From: GCA-2683135 sp964507445
GTDB taxonomy: Bacteria > Planctomycetota > GCA-002687715
Assembly: GCA_964507445.1 (NCBI GenBank)
Contig: CAZDQF010000017.1
Location: 46,647 to 110,646 of the forward strand
Direction: 5' to 3'
DNA: 64,000 nt
Shown here: positions 9,677 to 18,126 of the stretch, in pieces
Layout: every line of letters begins with the position of its first letter
Numbering within the stretch: position 1 is the first letter of the stretch
Position numbers and translations under genes: made by a program
The notes under the pieces: model-generated
Told to the model about the DNA's origin: nothing
What the model saw: only the letters and a program-made list of their open reading frames with translations
Database searches by the model: none

Positions 9677-10314
9677 GAGCTCACCCCTCCCGGCCCTCCA
9701 CCGAGCAGTCCATGGTTCCACGCAGCCACCACGGGGGCGTCCCCCTGATAGCGAATGACGCTGAGTCCGAACGGGTCGAGCTGCATACGCTGCACCTGTT
9801 CCAACCCTACCCCCAGGGCGTTGGCCAGCAGGCAACGAATCGGCCCGGCGTGGCCGACGTAACAGACCACCTGCCGCTGCTGCCGCCGCAGCTCGGCGTT
9901 GACCCCCTTGAGGACGCGGCGGGAGACGGTCACCAGGCTCTCCCCCTCGGGAGGTTCGGAGCGGCAGAAGTCATGCAGGAACTCCACCGCCGCGGCCTCC
10001 TCGCTGGCCACGATCTCGCTCCACGCCCTCCCCTGCCAGGACCCGAAGCGCTGCTCTCGCAGATCGCGGCGCACGCCGAGGGAGGCGTCCGCGTACCGCG
10101 CGATGCGCTCCGCCGTGCCGCGGGCGCGGCGCAGGTCCGACGTGATGACACGGCTGGGGTTCAGGGTGGCGATGGTCTCGCAGACCTGCCGCTCGTCCGC
10201 CGAGGCCTCGCGGGCGAGGGGCGGGTCCGACTGGCCGAGGGCCGCCTGGTCCCACCGAGCGGCCACGGGGCCCCGTCGAAGCAACAGCAGGGTGGCGTGG
10301 ATCTCTCGCGCCAC
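9673..10314 (-). CDS. histidine-phosphatase (phosphoglycerate mutase-like) family protein, catalytic His replaced
   Basis: A 213-residue protein with the histidine phosphatase fold. Conserved landmarks include RVITSDLRRARGTAERIA near residues 55-72, an acidic EQRFGSWQG segment, and the second catalytic His in VVCYVGHAGPIRCLL. The N-terminal RHG motif is RRG (LLLLRRGPVAARW): the codon at the phospho-accepting His position is CGG or CGA, depending on alignment. The normal enzyme mechanism should therefore be lost, unless there is a base error. It sits between a methyltransferase (2-base gap) and the membrane sulfatase (ATGA overlap), a tight three-gene operon. It may act as a binding or regulatory pseudoenzyme. 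Confidence 0.82.
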   Translation of the reverse strand: MAREIHATLLLLRRGPVAARWDQAALGQSDPPLAREASADERQVCETIATLNPSRVITSDLRRARGTAERIARYADASLGVRRDLREQRFGSWQGRAWSEIVASEEAAAVEFLHDFCRSEPPEGESLVTVSRRVLKGVNAELRRQQRQVVCYVGHAGPIRCLLANALGVGLEQVQRMQLDPFGLSVIRYQGDAPVVAAWNHGLLGGGPGGVSS

Positions 10315-10316
10315 GG

Positions 10317-11093
10317 TCAGCTCCTCCTCCGCAGCACCAGGGTCACGTCGCCGCAGTTCGGGTGCAGCCCCCGGTCCGGGTAGCCCTCCTCCTCCATGGC
10401 GTGGACCGCCATGAGGTCGAACCCACCCAGGTCCTCCAGGAGCTGGAGCAGCTCCGGGTAGCGAAAGGTCTGCAGCTCGTACTCGTCATCCAGCCGCGGT
10501 GGGCAGGCCGCCACGCTGCTGGTGAGCAACGTCAGCCTGATGGTCTCGCGACAGGTCGCGGGATCACGGCGCACGCTCTCGTAGCGCACCGCCGCCATGC
10601 CGCCGGATGGGATCAGGGTCGGGGGGCTCTCGAACAGCTCCAGGACCTCCTCGTCCACCCGGTCGCCGTCGAAGACACAGAGCCCCATGAAGTAGAGGCC
10701 CCCGGGGCGCAGCTGACCGTGCACGGACCGCAGGTGCGCGGTCACCGCCTCCAGATCCGGGAGGTGCCCGACGGAGGCGCTCATGTTCACCGCCACGTCG
10801 AAGGGGCCGCCCGTGAACTCCAGGGCGCGCATGTCTCCCTGGATCAGCTCCGCGCCCTCTCCGAGCCGTCGGCGTGACTCCTCGATCATCACCGCGGACA
10901 GGTCGTTGCCCGCCACCCGATGACCGTAGACGGAGAACGGCAGCAGCCAGGTCGCGGGCCCGCAGCAAGGGTCCATGACCGACTCCCGCGGGCCGTCCAT
11001 GTACAGGTCAAGCCAGCGGAGCACCTCCTGAAACAGGTCCGGCTCCGGGGCGAGCAGCGTGGCGTAGACCTCCGGGTGTGCGTAGAGCTTCAT
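10317..11093 (-). CDS. class I SAM-dependent methyltransferase
   Basis: A 258-residue Rossmann-fold methyltransferase. SAM-binding motif I is VMDPCCGPATWLLPFS near residue 42, followed by the acidic motif II region GNDLSAVMIEESRRRLG and LIQGDMRALEF. The Pro/Cys-rich motif I is unusual, since most relatives have DLGCGTG. It is the first gene of the operon with the phosphatase-like protein and the membrane sulfatase. The divergent AsmA-like gene begins 48 bases away, so both promoters must lie in that gap or inside the genes. Substrate cannot be assigned. Confidence 0.82.
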   Translation of the reverse strand: MKLYAHPEVYATLLAPEPDLFQEVLRWLDLYMDGPRESVMDPCCGPATWLLPFSVYGHRVAGNDLSAVMIEESRRRLGEGAELIQGDMRALEFTGGPFDVAVNMSASVGHLPDLEAVTAHLRSVHGQLRPGGLYFMGLCVFDGDRVDEEVLELFESPPTLIPSGGMAAVRYESVRRDPATCRETIRLTLLTSSVAACPPRLDDEYELQTFRYPELLQLLEDLGGFDLMAVHAMEEEGYPDRGLHPNCGDVTLVLRRRS

Positions 11094-11141
11094 CTGCGCG
11101 CACAGGGTAGCACCCCGCCCGGTCCGGTTAGACTTCCGTCC

Positions 11142-13055
11142 ATGCTGTCTCTGCTGAAGGCCCTTCGATCCACGCTCAAGACCCTGAACGGCGATTCCAC
11201 GCCGGCGTCATGCGCCGCCGCGGTGTTGTTCGGCGCCCTGCTGGGGCTCACGCCCTTCGGGTTCCACACCGTGCTGCTGTTCGCCCTGTTGCTGGTCTTC
11301 CGGGTCCCCGTGGGTCTTGGGATGGTCTGCGGCGCCGTCATGGGCCTGCTACGGCTGGCGGTGCTGCGGCTGGCCATCGGCCCCCTCGGGGCCACCCTCC
11401 TCGCGGAGGGGAGCGCCACCCGGGGCCTCGTGACCTGGCTGCTCGACATCCCCGTGGTGGGCCTGATCCCCCTGGAGCGCCACGCGGTCCTGGGAGGTCT
11501 GGTCATGGCCTCGGTGATCGGAGCGCTGCTCTGGTATCCGACGGTGCTCCTGGTCCGCCGGTATCGGGAGCGGCTGCAGGACCGGCTGACCGGCTCCCGC
11601 GCCTACGACAAGGTGGCGTGGCTGCTGGGGCGCCCTCCGCAGCCCGACCCCGACCGCAAGGCCCCGTCCATGATCCGGTTCAAGCTGACGGGGACGGTGC
11701 TCGTGCTCCTCGTGCTCCTCGGATGGTGGGGCGCCGGCCCCGCCGTGGATCGGGCGTTGTCCTCGTCCCTGGAGGAGCTCCTGGCGGAGGACGTGGAGAT
11801 CGGCCGGGTGACCTGCTCCGTGTTCTCCGGCGACCTGCTCATCGAAGACCTCCGGGTCGGCGGCGACGGCGCCGAAGGGACCGAGACCCTGGGGGCGGAC
11901 CGGGCCCGGGCCAACGTCTCCGTCCTCGACCTGCTGCGACGCAAGGCGGTCATCGAGGACCTGGAGATCGACCGGCCCCGGCTGCGGCTGGAGACGGACC
12001 AGGACGGCAAGCTGGTGATCCTCAAGCGCCACGAAGAGCGCGACCGGGAGACCGGCCTGGACCCGGTGGAGATCCTCCAGGTCGCCCGCGAGAATCACGG
12101 CAAGCTGAGCGAAGCCCGCGACTGGTTGCAGCGGGTCCGCGAGCTGATGGCCTATCTGGGAGCCCGGGACGACGCCGCGGAGGAGCAGGACCTGCTCGAC
12201 TTCACGGAGCTGCCGGAGCTCGGCCCTCGGCTGGTGGTGGGGTCTCTGCGCATCAGCGGGCTCCGCGTCGGCCTGGGAGACGACGGTCCCGCGCTGCGGG
12301 AGTTCCGCATCGACGGCACCCAGATCAGCACCGACCCTGCGCGCCACCCGGAGCCCATGACCGCCGGGGTCACCGGGCTGCTGGGGACCGACGACCCGGC
12401 GAACCTGGTGCTGCAGAGCACGTCGCGGAGCGCGGGGGGCGTGCTGCGGGTGGACTTCCCATCCGGCGAGCTCAGCAACGTGGGGGTCTCCATGATCGGG
12501 CCCTTGCTCTCCGACACCCTTCCCTTCGTCTTCAAGGGCGGCACCGTGGCCCTGGATCTGGGGGAACCCAACGACTGGATCACCGGTGACGGCCGGCTCG
12601 ACCTCACCACTCGCCTGATCCTGAAGGACATCCGGGTGGCCCCCCGCCCCGGCTTCAAGACCCTGGCGGGCATCGACGCGGGCAAGCTCTGCGCCGCCAT
12701 CTCCGACGCCGGGACCTTCGGGCTCGACGTCCGGGTGAGCGGGGACTCCTCCGATCCTCAGGTGGACGTGGGCGACACCATGGACAACCTCATGCGGCTG
12801 GGAGCGGCGGCCTTCCGCAAGCAGGCCCTGGGAGAGCTGGAGCGACGCTACCCCGGCATCGGCGCCGTCCTCTCCAACGACGGGCCCCTGGGGCTGCCCA
12901 CGGACGCGGCCGGGATCGCCGGCGCCGTGGGTGGGCTCCTCGACCTGAAGAAGAAGCCCTTGGGGTCCGGCGCCAAGCCCGACCCCAAGGATGAGCTCAT
13001 CAAGGGCCTCGGCGGCCTGCTGGGCGGCAAGAAGAACAAGAAGAAGAAGGACTGA
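11142..13055 (+). CDS. fused TIGR03546-like membrane protein and AsmA/TIGR03545-like protein
   Basis: A 637-residue protein. Residues 1-~165 are a DUF2062/TIGR03546-like membrane domain (start MLSLLKALRSTLKTLNGDS, glycine-rich hydrophobic helices, then VRRYRERLQDRLTGSRAYDK). A second anchor (FKLTGTVLVLLVLLGWWG) follows near residue 185. The rest resembles the AsmA-like TIGR03545 family: beta-rich stretches such as VEIGRVTCSVFSGDLLIEDL and LEIDRPRLRLETDQDGK. In many bacteria these two families are separate neighbouring genes; here they are one reading frame. AsmA-like proteins are associated with lipid traffic to the outer membrane, so an envelope role is likely. The open frame extends upstream, but the family start is the ATG at 11142. 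It ends in a lysine-rich tail. Confidence 0.8.
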   Translation: MLSLLKALRSTLKTLNGDSTPASCAAAVLFGALLGLTPFGFHTVLLFALLLVFRVPVGLGMVCGAVMGLLRLAVLRLAIGPLGATLLAEGSATRGLVTWLLDIPVVGLIPLERHAVLGGLVMASVIGALLWYPTVLLVRRYRERLQDRLTGSRAYDKVAWLLGRPPQPDPDRKAPSMIRFKLTGTVLVLLVLLGWWGAGPAVDRALSSSLEELLAEDVEIGRVTCSVFSGDLLIEDLRVGGDGAEGTETLGADRARANVSVLDLLRRKAVIEDLEIDRPRLRLETDQDGKLVILKRHEERDRETGLDPVEILQVARENHGKLSEARDWLQRVRELMAYLGARDDAAEEQDLLDFTELPELGPRLVVGSLRISGLRVGLGDDGPALREFRIDGTQISTDPARHPEPMTAGVTGLLGTDDPANLVLQSTSRSAGGVLRVDFPSGELSNVGVSMIGPLLSDTLPFVFKGGTVALDLGEPNDWITGDGRLDLTTRLILKDIRVAPRPGFKTLAGIDAGKLCAAISDAGTFGLDVRVSGDSSDPQVDVGDTMDNLMRLGAAAFRKQALGELERRYPGIGAVLSNDGPLGLPTDAAGIAGAVGGLLDLKKKPLGSGAKPDPKDELIKGLGGLLGGKKNKKKKD

Positions 13056-13059
13056 AGAG

Positions 13060-13683
13060 GTGAGCGCTCGCGTCCCCCGAGACATGCCCGCGGAGGTCCT
13101 GGCTCCCTACATCGTGGAGCTACCGGACCCGCCGCGCCCCCTGGACCTGCCCGGGCTGTTCCGGCAGCAGGGCCCCCTGGAGCTGGAGATCGGGTTCGGC
13201 AAGGGGCGGTTCCTGGTCACCGCCGCGGAGCTGGAGCCCCACAAGAACCTCCTCGGCATCGAGGTCCGTCACGTCCTGCGGGACTTCGTGGCCTCACGCC
13301 TGGCGCGGCGAGCGCTCACCAACGCCCGGGTCATGCAGGGAGACGCGGTCACGTTCATGGCCCACATGGTCGGCGACGGATGCCTGGACGCCATCCACTT
13401 CTACTTCCCTGATCCGTGGTGGAAGAAGCGCCACCACAAGCGACGCATCTGGACCGCCCCCCTGTTCGCCGACCTGGAGCGCGCGCTGCGCCCTGGTGGC
13501 GTGCTTCACCTGGCATCCGATGTCCCCATGGTGTTCGAAGAGCTGTGCGCACAGGCCGAGGCCCGGCCCGGATTGACCCGGGACGACGACGCCACCCTGG
13601 CGCCGCCGTGCACCACCAACTTCGAGGACAAGGCCGCACGGGACGCCAGGACCGTGGGACGTACGGCCTTCCTGCGCGCCTGA
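13060..13683 (+). CDS. trmB: tRNA (guanine-N7-)-methyltransferase
   Basis: Methylates G46 in the variable loop of tRNAs using SAM. Family motifs are complete: LELEIGFGKGRFLVTAAE (SAM binding), NLLGIEVRH, HFYFPDPWWKKRHHKRR (the classic DPWPKxRHxKRR segment) and the C-terminal TNFEDKAARDARTVGRTAF. I chose the GTG at 13060 because AAGAAGG lies 9 bases upstream, within the tail of the preceding gene; an ATG at 13084 is the alternative. The stop is 6 bases from the end of the convergent multihaem gene. Product 207 residues, normal size. Confidence 0.93.
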   Translation: MSARVPRDMPAEVLAPYIVELPDPPRPLDLPGLFRQQGPLELEIGFGKGRFLVTAAELEPHKNLLGIEVRHVLRDFVASRLARRALTNARVMQGDAVTFMAHMVGDGCLDAIHFYFPDPWWKKRHHKRRIWTAPLFADLERALRPGGVLHLASDVPMVFEELCAQAEARPGLTRDDDATLAPPCTTNFEDKAARDARTVGRTAFLRA

Positions 13684-13689
13684 ACGGCC

Positions 13690-15636
13690 CTACTTCCAGT
13701 GGAACCGGGCCCGCTGCTTCACGTGGCAGTCACGGCAGGAGGCGTCCGATTCCGACGGGATCGGCACGTCCTGGAGGCGCGAGGCCCCCTCGGTTCCCCG
13801 ATGGCAATCGGCGCAGTCGGCGTCCACGTGGCCACGACTGCGGTGCGAGAAAGTGTTGGGCTGGGGCCAGGACCGCATGAGCTCGCCGCCGGTGTAGACC
13901 GGGTCCCCTTCCAGGTGACACGCGTCGCAGTCCCCGCCGCCCACGTTGTCATGGTTCTCGTGACACGGCGTGCAGGATCTGGCCTCCGCCGTGGTGCCGG
14001 GCACACTTGAAGACCGCAGGTCGTCCCCCATGGTGTGGCAGGAGAAGCAACCGTTCTTAAGGCCGGGCTTGCTGGTGTCCAGGTGCTTGCCGTGGGGGAA
14101 CTGGTTGACCCCGATCAACCCCGGCAGCCCCGGACGCAGGCCCGCCTCGGGGACGCCGGTGTCATGACACTCCGCGCAGGCGGCGTCGCCCGCCGGCCCG
14201 CGGTAGATCCCCTTGGTCAATCCCGCCGACGCCTCCCCGGAGACCACGTCGAGGTGACATGACCGGCACTCGCCGTCCGCCGCCGCGTCCATGGACGAGA
14301 GGTGCACGCCGTGCAGGAACGGTCGGTCCGCGAGCTTCGAAGCAAACACCTTGCCGTCGCGATGACAGTCCGCGCAATCCTTCCCGCCGGTGTCGAACTC
14401 GTGCTGATGGTCCCGCAGGGCCAGGGCGTAGACGTGGGCCCCCACCGTGAGCTCCGCCCGGGCCAGGCGCTCCACGGTCTTCAATGGAGCCGCGTGCAGG
14501 GTCTGGTGGCACTGGGCGCAGCTGACCCCCTGGTCCGCGTCCGCCCCGTGCCACGTCGCCTGCCAGCGCACCGCCTCCGGCGCCGCCTCCGACCCGTGGC
14601 ACTCCTGGCAGCGCTCGTACTTGATGCGTTTGAACTCCCGCTCCGGGATGCCCCGCGATGGATCGGACGCCTGGGCCACGTCCGCGTACTCGTGGCAGGT
14701 CTCACAATCCTCGATCCGCATGGCGCCGGCGCCCTCTCCCATGGCCTCCGCAGACAGGTGCTTGTCATGGGGGAAGGTGTCGTAGGTCAGCGCCACCCAG
14801 GGGGTGTCGTCACGGGGAGGCACCGGCGCGGTGATCTCCGGGATCAGGTCTCCGTGGCAGTCCACGCACGTGTCCTCCGCGCGCACGGAGGTCAGGCTCG
14901 CCGTGTCCGTGCCGCGATGATCCACGTGACACGGCTGACACGATTGCCCGTCCCAGGAGACGGGGTGGGTCGGGTTCTCCACGATGTCCGCGTGGCAGGC
15001 GCTGCAGGCGGAGGGAGGTGTCCCCACCCAGCCCGAGTGGCACGCCGCGCACGAGCCGTCCCCGTGCCCCGCCGCCCGGAGCGCCGCCAGCTGCTCCGGC
15101 GCGTGGGTCGCCCAGTACCCCGGCGTGTGCACGCGGGCCAGGGAGCCGGGGTTCACCAGGGGCTCCTCCACGGCGTCCACGAACGACAGGGCGAACAGCG
15201 CGCCCACCAGCACCACGGCGGCGTAGTTGCCCCAGCGCAGAGGGCGGAACCGGCCGAACTCCACCTCGTAGCGAGACCACCGCAGCGGGTCCTCCTTCTT
15301 GTCATAGAAGAAGGACTGCTCCTTGAGGGCGCAGGTGAGGGTCCCCTTCTCCTCGTCGATCTCGCAGGTGAACTTGGAGACCCCGATGACGACGCCGATC
15401 TTGCCCTCGCCCTTGATCTCCGTGCGCTCGTCCACGGAGACCCCGGCCATGTAGGTCCCGGACGAGGTCCCCAGGTCCTCGATGAAGAAGCGGCCGTCTT
15501 CGTGGGTGAACGCACAGTGACGTTCCGCGACCATGGGGTCGTCCACCACCAGGTCGCAGGTGGAGCGTGTCCCCACCACCCCCGCGCGGTTCTCGATGGT
15601 GGCGGTCGCGCCTTTCTTCTTCAGGACAATCGCCAC
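13690..15636 (-). CDS. FHA domain - membrane helix - 15-haem cytochrome c fusion
   Basis: A 648-residue protein and the last gene of the electron-transfer cluster. Residues ~1-95 form an FHA domain (GVVGTRSTCDLVVDD, AERHCAF, LGTSSGTY), which normally binds phosphothreonine peptides. A single helix at ~138-153 (YAAVVLVGALFALSFV) should put the FHA in the cytoplasm and the rest in the periplasm. I count 15 CxxCH haem sites after it. His-rich spacers such as FPHDKHL and FPHGKHL suit distal ligands of a c3/NrfB-like nanowire. The GTG at 15636 begins two bases before the upstream stop and starts the FHA strand directly; an in-frame ATG at 15702 would overlap that gene by 65 bases. I do not recognise a named family with this order. 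Confidence 0.88.
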   Translation of the reverse strand: MAIVLKKKGATATIENRAGVVGTRSTCDLVVDDPMVAERHCAFTHEDGRFFIEDLGTSSGTYMAGVSVDERTEIKGEGKIGVVIGVSKFTCEIDEEKGTLTCALKEQSFFYDKKEDPLRWSRYEVEFGRFRPLRWGNYAAVVLVGALFALSFVDAVEEPLVNPGSLARVHTPGYWATHAPEQLAALRAAGHGDGSCAACHSGWVGTPPSACSACHADIVENPTHPVSWDGQSCQPCHVDHRGTDTASLTSVRAEDTCVDCHGDLIPEITAPVPPRDDTPWVALTYDTFPHDKHLSAEAMGEGAGAMRIEDCETCHEYADVAQASDPSRGIPEREFKRIKYERCQECHGSEAAPEAVRWQATWHGADADQGVSCAQCHQTLHAAPLKTVERLARAELTVGAHVYALALRDHQHEFDTGGKDCADCHRDGKVFASKLADRPFLHGVHLSSMDAAADGECRSCHLDVVSGEASAGLTKGIYRGPAGDAACAECHDTGVPEAGLRPGLPGLIGVNQFPHGKHLDTSKPGLKNGCFSCHTMGDDLRSSSVPGTTAEARSCTPCHENHDNVGGGDCDACHLEGDPVYTGGELMRSWPQPNTFSHRSRGHVDADCADCHRGTEGASRLQDVPIPSESDASCRDCHVKQRARFHWK

Positions 15637-15637
15637 C

Positions 15638-17113
15638 CTACATCCCCACGATGTCCGCCGGGTCCACCCTGGAGATGGCGCTGCACGGACAGTTATAGAC
15701 ACACGCTTCGAACGGCAGGCCCGCGCACAGGTCGCACTTGATGGCCTTCTTGTCGGGCTTCTTGGGTTTCTTGGGCTTCTCCGCCTCCTCCGAAGCCGCC
15801 TCCGGTTCCTGCGCCGGTGTCCCCTTGGAGCGCTTGATGAAGGGCAGCATGCGGGAGAAGAATGAGCGCCGCTCCTTCTCTTCGCCGCCGGGCTCCGTCA
15901 GGGTGGCCATGCGGATGACGCCGTAGGGGCACTTGATCTCGCACGCCATGCATCCGGTGCAGTTGGGCAGGATGAAGTGGATGGCGCCGTTGACGTCACG
16001 GCGGATGGCGCCGTAGTTGCAACCGATCATGCACTCGGGGACCGTGCAGTTGTAGCAGGCGCTGGTGAGCATGACGTCGCCGGTCTTGATGCCACGCTTG
16101 GACAACCGGGGGACACCGTCCTCGTGGACCGAGACGCAGGCCTCCACGCAGGCGTTGCATCGGGTGCAGCGCTTGAGATCGATGAGCAGGGCCTCCCCTC
16201 CCTTCACCGCCTCCTTGCCCACCATGAGGTCCATGGCCGCGGTCCTGGACAGGTCCACCACAGGCGCCGGGTCGTTCTTCACCTCCTGCCCCTGCTCCTG
16301 GGCCAGCAGCAATCCCACGGTCTGCTGGATGCGGGTCCCCGCCTGCACGTCGCGCTTGTACAGGGCCAGGAAGACCTCTCGGCGCAGCCGCACAACGTCC
16401 ACCCGGGTCATGGCCACCATGCTGGATGGCCAGGTCTTGTCATCCGCCAGGGACCGCTCACCGAAGGAGGAGTTGTCCCGCAGGAACGCCACCACCTTGG
16501 AGCCCTCCGGCGTGGCCCGCTCTTCCTTGACGATGCCGCTGCGGACCAGATAGACGGCGTCCGCCTCCTTGCCCTCTTCTGCGATGGCCTTGCCCTCGGC
16601 GAACGTCAGCAGCTCCGCGTCCTCCGCCACGGCGGCGAGGACGTGACGATCAACGCCCTTGAACACCGGCGCCGACCTCAGGTGGACCGCGAGGGCCCGC
16701 TCCCGGTATCGCTCGTCGATCAGGTCCCTGAACGACCCGCCGCCCTTGTAGAGGGTCTTGAACAGCGGCGCCCCCACCACCATCAGGGTGCAGTGGGCCT
16801 CCGCCTTCACGGTGCTGAACTGAGGCTGGTTGGCCAGGGCCGTCATCTCTCCGAACCAGTCATGGACCCCGTGGGAACCCATGTTCTCGACGCTGCCGTC
16901 CGACTCCGTCCGGTAGGCGGTGGCGATGCCGTCCAACACCACGAACAGCTCTTCCAGGAACTCCCCCTGCCGGACCAGGGTGTCCCCTGGCATGGCTCGG
17001 CGAAACTCCACCTCGCTCTCAGCCGCAGCCATGGCCTTCGGCTTCACCTTGCCGAACAACGGGACCTGCGTCAGCAGGGCCTTGAGTTCTCCAAACTGCG
17101 CAGCGCCGCTCAT
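15638..17113 (-). CDS. tandem cyclic-nucleotide-binding domains fused to four-cluster ferredoxin
   Basis: A 491-residue protein without signal peptide or membrane helix, so cytoplasmic. Two cNMP-binding (Crp-like) beta-roll domains lie at ~14-125 and ~148-260 (GVHDWFGEM and NSSFGERSL are the phosphate-binding-cassette positions). Ferredoxin modules follow with Cys at 316/319/322/326, 353/356/361/365, 385/388/391/395 and 460/463/471/475. This is the HybA/DmsB/NrfC-type pattern for four [4Fe-4S] clusters. The second-cassette Arg that contacts cyclic phosphate is not clearly conserved, so ligand binding is uncertain. A charged, Pro/Lys-rich insert at ~410-457 precedes the last cluster. It is two bases from the cytochrome b gene and likely relays electrons on its cytoplasmic face. 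Confidence 0.9.
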   Translation of the reverse strand: MSGAAQFGELKALLTQVPLFGKVKPKAMAAAESEVEFRRAMPGDTLVRQGEFLEELFVVLDGIATAYRTESDGSVENMGSHGVHDWFGEMTALANQPQFSTVKAEAHCTLMVVGAPLFKTLYKGGGSFRDLIDERYRERALAVHLRSAPVFKGVDRHVLAAVAEDAELLTFAEGKAIAEEGKEADAVYLVRSGIVKEERATPEGSKVVAFLRDNSSFGERSLADDKTWPSSMVAMTRVDVVRLRREVFLALYKRDVQAGTRIQQTVGLLLAQEQGQEVKNDPAPVVDLSRTAAMDLMVGKEAVKGGEALLIDLKRCTRCNACVEACVSVHEDGVPRLSKRGIKTGDVMLTSACYNCTVPECMIGCNYGAIRRDVNGAIHFILPNCTGCMACEIKCPYGVIRMATLTEPGGEEKERRSFFSRMLPFIKRSKGTPAQEPEAASEEAEKPKKPKKPDKKAIKCDLCAGLPFEACVYNCPCSAISRVDPADIVGM

Positions 17114-17115
17114 GA

Positions 17116-18126
17116 TCAGTACCAGATCACCGAGACCGTGTGGACGATGGCGAAGCCGAGCAGCAACAACGAGCAGGGCACGTGGACGACGCGCCAGACG
17201 TTGATGCTGAACTTGACCCGGGCAGCGGCGGCCAGGTCATCGAGGATCCGGCGTCGCTGGGAGACCAGCACCATGACATCTTGCAGATCCTGCCGCCCCT
17301 CAGGCGCCTCCTCCATCATGCTCATGAGAGCGGTGCGGTGCACCAGGGCCCGGGTCGTCGCCTTCCCCGCCCCCTTGAGCCGCTTCACCTCGTGCGCGTC
17401 CAGCCCATCGTAGGCTTCCCGGATCTTGGCCTTCAGGCTCCGCTCCAGCACGAAGGCCTGCTCGTGGTTCATGTCGCGCTCCGCGCGGGTCATCCAACGC
17501 GGGCCCAGGGCGAACAACACCGTACCGACGACGCCGGTGACGATGACCAGCACGGCCAGCCCGTTGAGGATCACCCCCATGGGCGAGACCATGGAGAACC
17601 CTCCGTGGACCCACAAGGTGACGCCGGAAGCCAGACCCAGGTAGACGTGGAAGTGGAGCCACCTGGACATGCGCCCGAGGGGTTCCGTGGGCTCCACCCC
17701 GACGATGAACGCCGGTCCACCGACCGCTCCCGGAGTGACCTTGGCCTTACAGATCCGATCGGCCCCGTGAGCCGCCAACTCCCGCTGCGCCATCTCCCTG
17801 ATCTCGGCGGCGTTGTTCAGCAACCCCAGGAGCACCCGGCGTCGGATGTCGTTCAGGCCTTGCTCCGCCTGCTCCAGCTGCTCCAGGGGCACCTTCAGCT
17901 TGAACTCGGGCGAGATCCCCAGGCGATGCATGAACTTGCGCAGAGAGTAGACGCAAACCGCCACCATGATCCCCAACGTGGTCCACCCACTGGCGAGCAC
18001 GATGTCCACGTCGGAGCCTTCCCGGGCCCCCGCAGCGCTCCCAGCGGCCGCCAACCACCAGACGAACCCGCCTGACACGATGACGGCGACCACGGACCAC
18101 CAGCTCCTGAACAGGGAGACGTTCAC
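17116..18126 (-). CDS. membrane di-haem cytochrome b subunit
   Basis: A 336-residue integral membrane protein with about five helices (~10-30, 41-62, 157-176, 185-208, 313-335). Two helices carry histidines spaced 14 apart: H160/H174 in FHVYLGLASGVTLWVH and H315/H329 in HVPCSLLLLGFAIVH. This is the usual arrangement for two stacked b haems linking quinone, cytoplasmic and periplasmic partners. Two long hydrophilic loops are probably cytoplasmic. The start overlaps the stop of the 17-haem gene by ATGA, and the stop is followed after two bases by the cNMP-ferredoxin gene. The inferred job is transmembrane electron transfer or quinone exchange. No close named family recognised. Confidence 0.8.
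   Translation of the reverse strand: MNVSLFRSWWSVVAVIVSGGFVWWLAAAGSAAGAREGSDVDIVLASGWTTLGIMVAVCVYSLRKFMHRLGISPEFKLKVPLEQLEQAEQGLNDIRRRVLLGLLNNAAEIREMAQRELAAHGADRICKAKVTPGAVGGPAFIVGVEPTEPLGRMSRWLHFHVYLGLASGVTLWVHGGFSMVSPMGVILNGLAVLVIVTGVVGTVLFALGPRWMTRAERDMNHEQAFVLERSLKAKIREAYDGLDAHEVKRLKGAGKATTRALVHRTALMSMMEEAPEGRQDLQDVMVLVSQRRRILDDLAAAARVKFSINVWRVVHVPCSLLLLGFAIVHTVSVIWY

Noticed and set aside
9677..9835. N-terminal extension of the membrane sulfatase
   Set aside because: The 53 extra codons lie within the phosphatase-like gene and look non-coding; the ATGA-overlap start before the hydrophobic segment is better.
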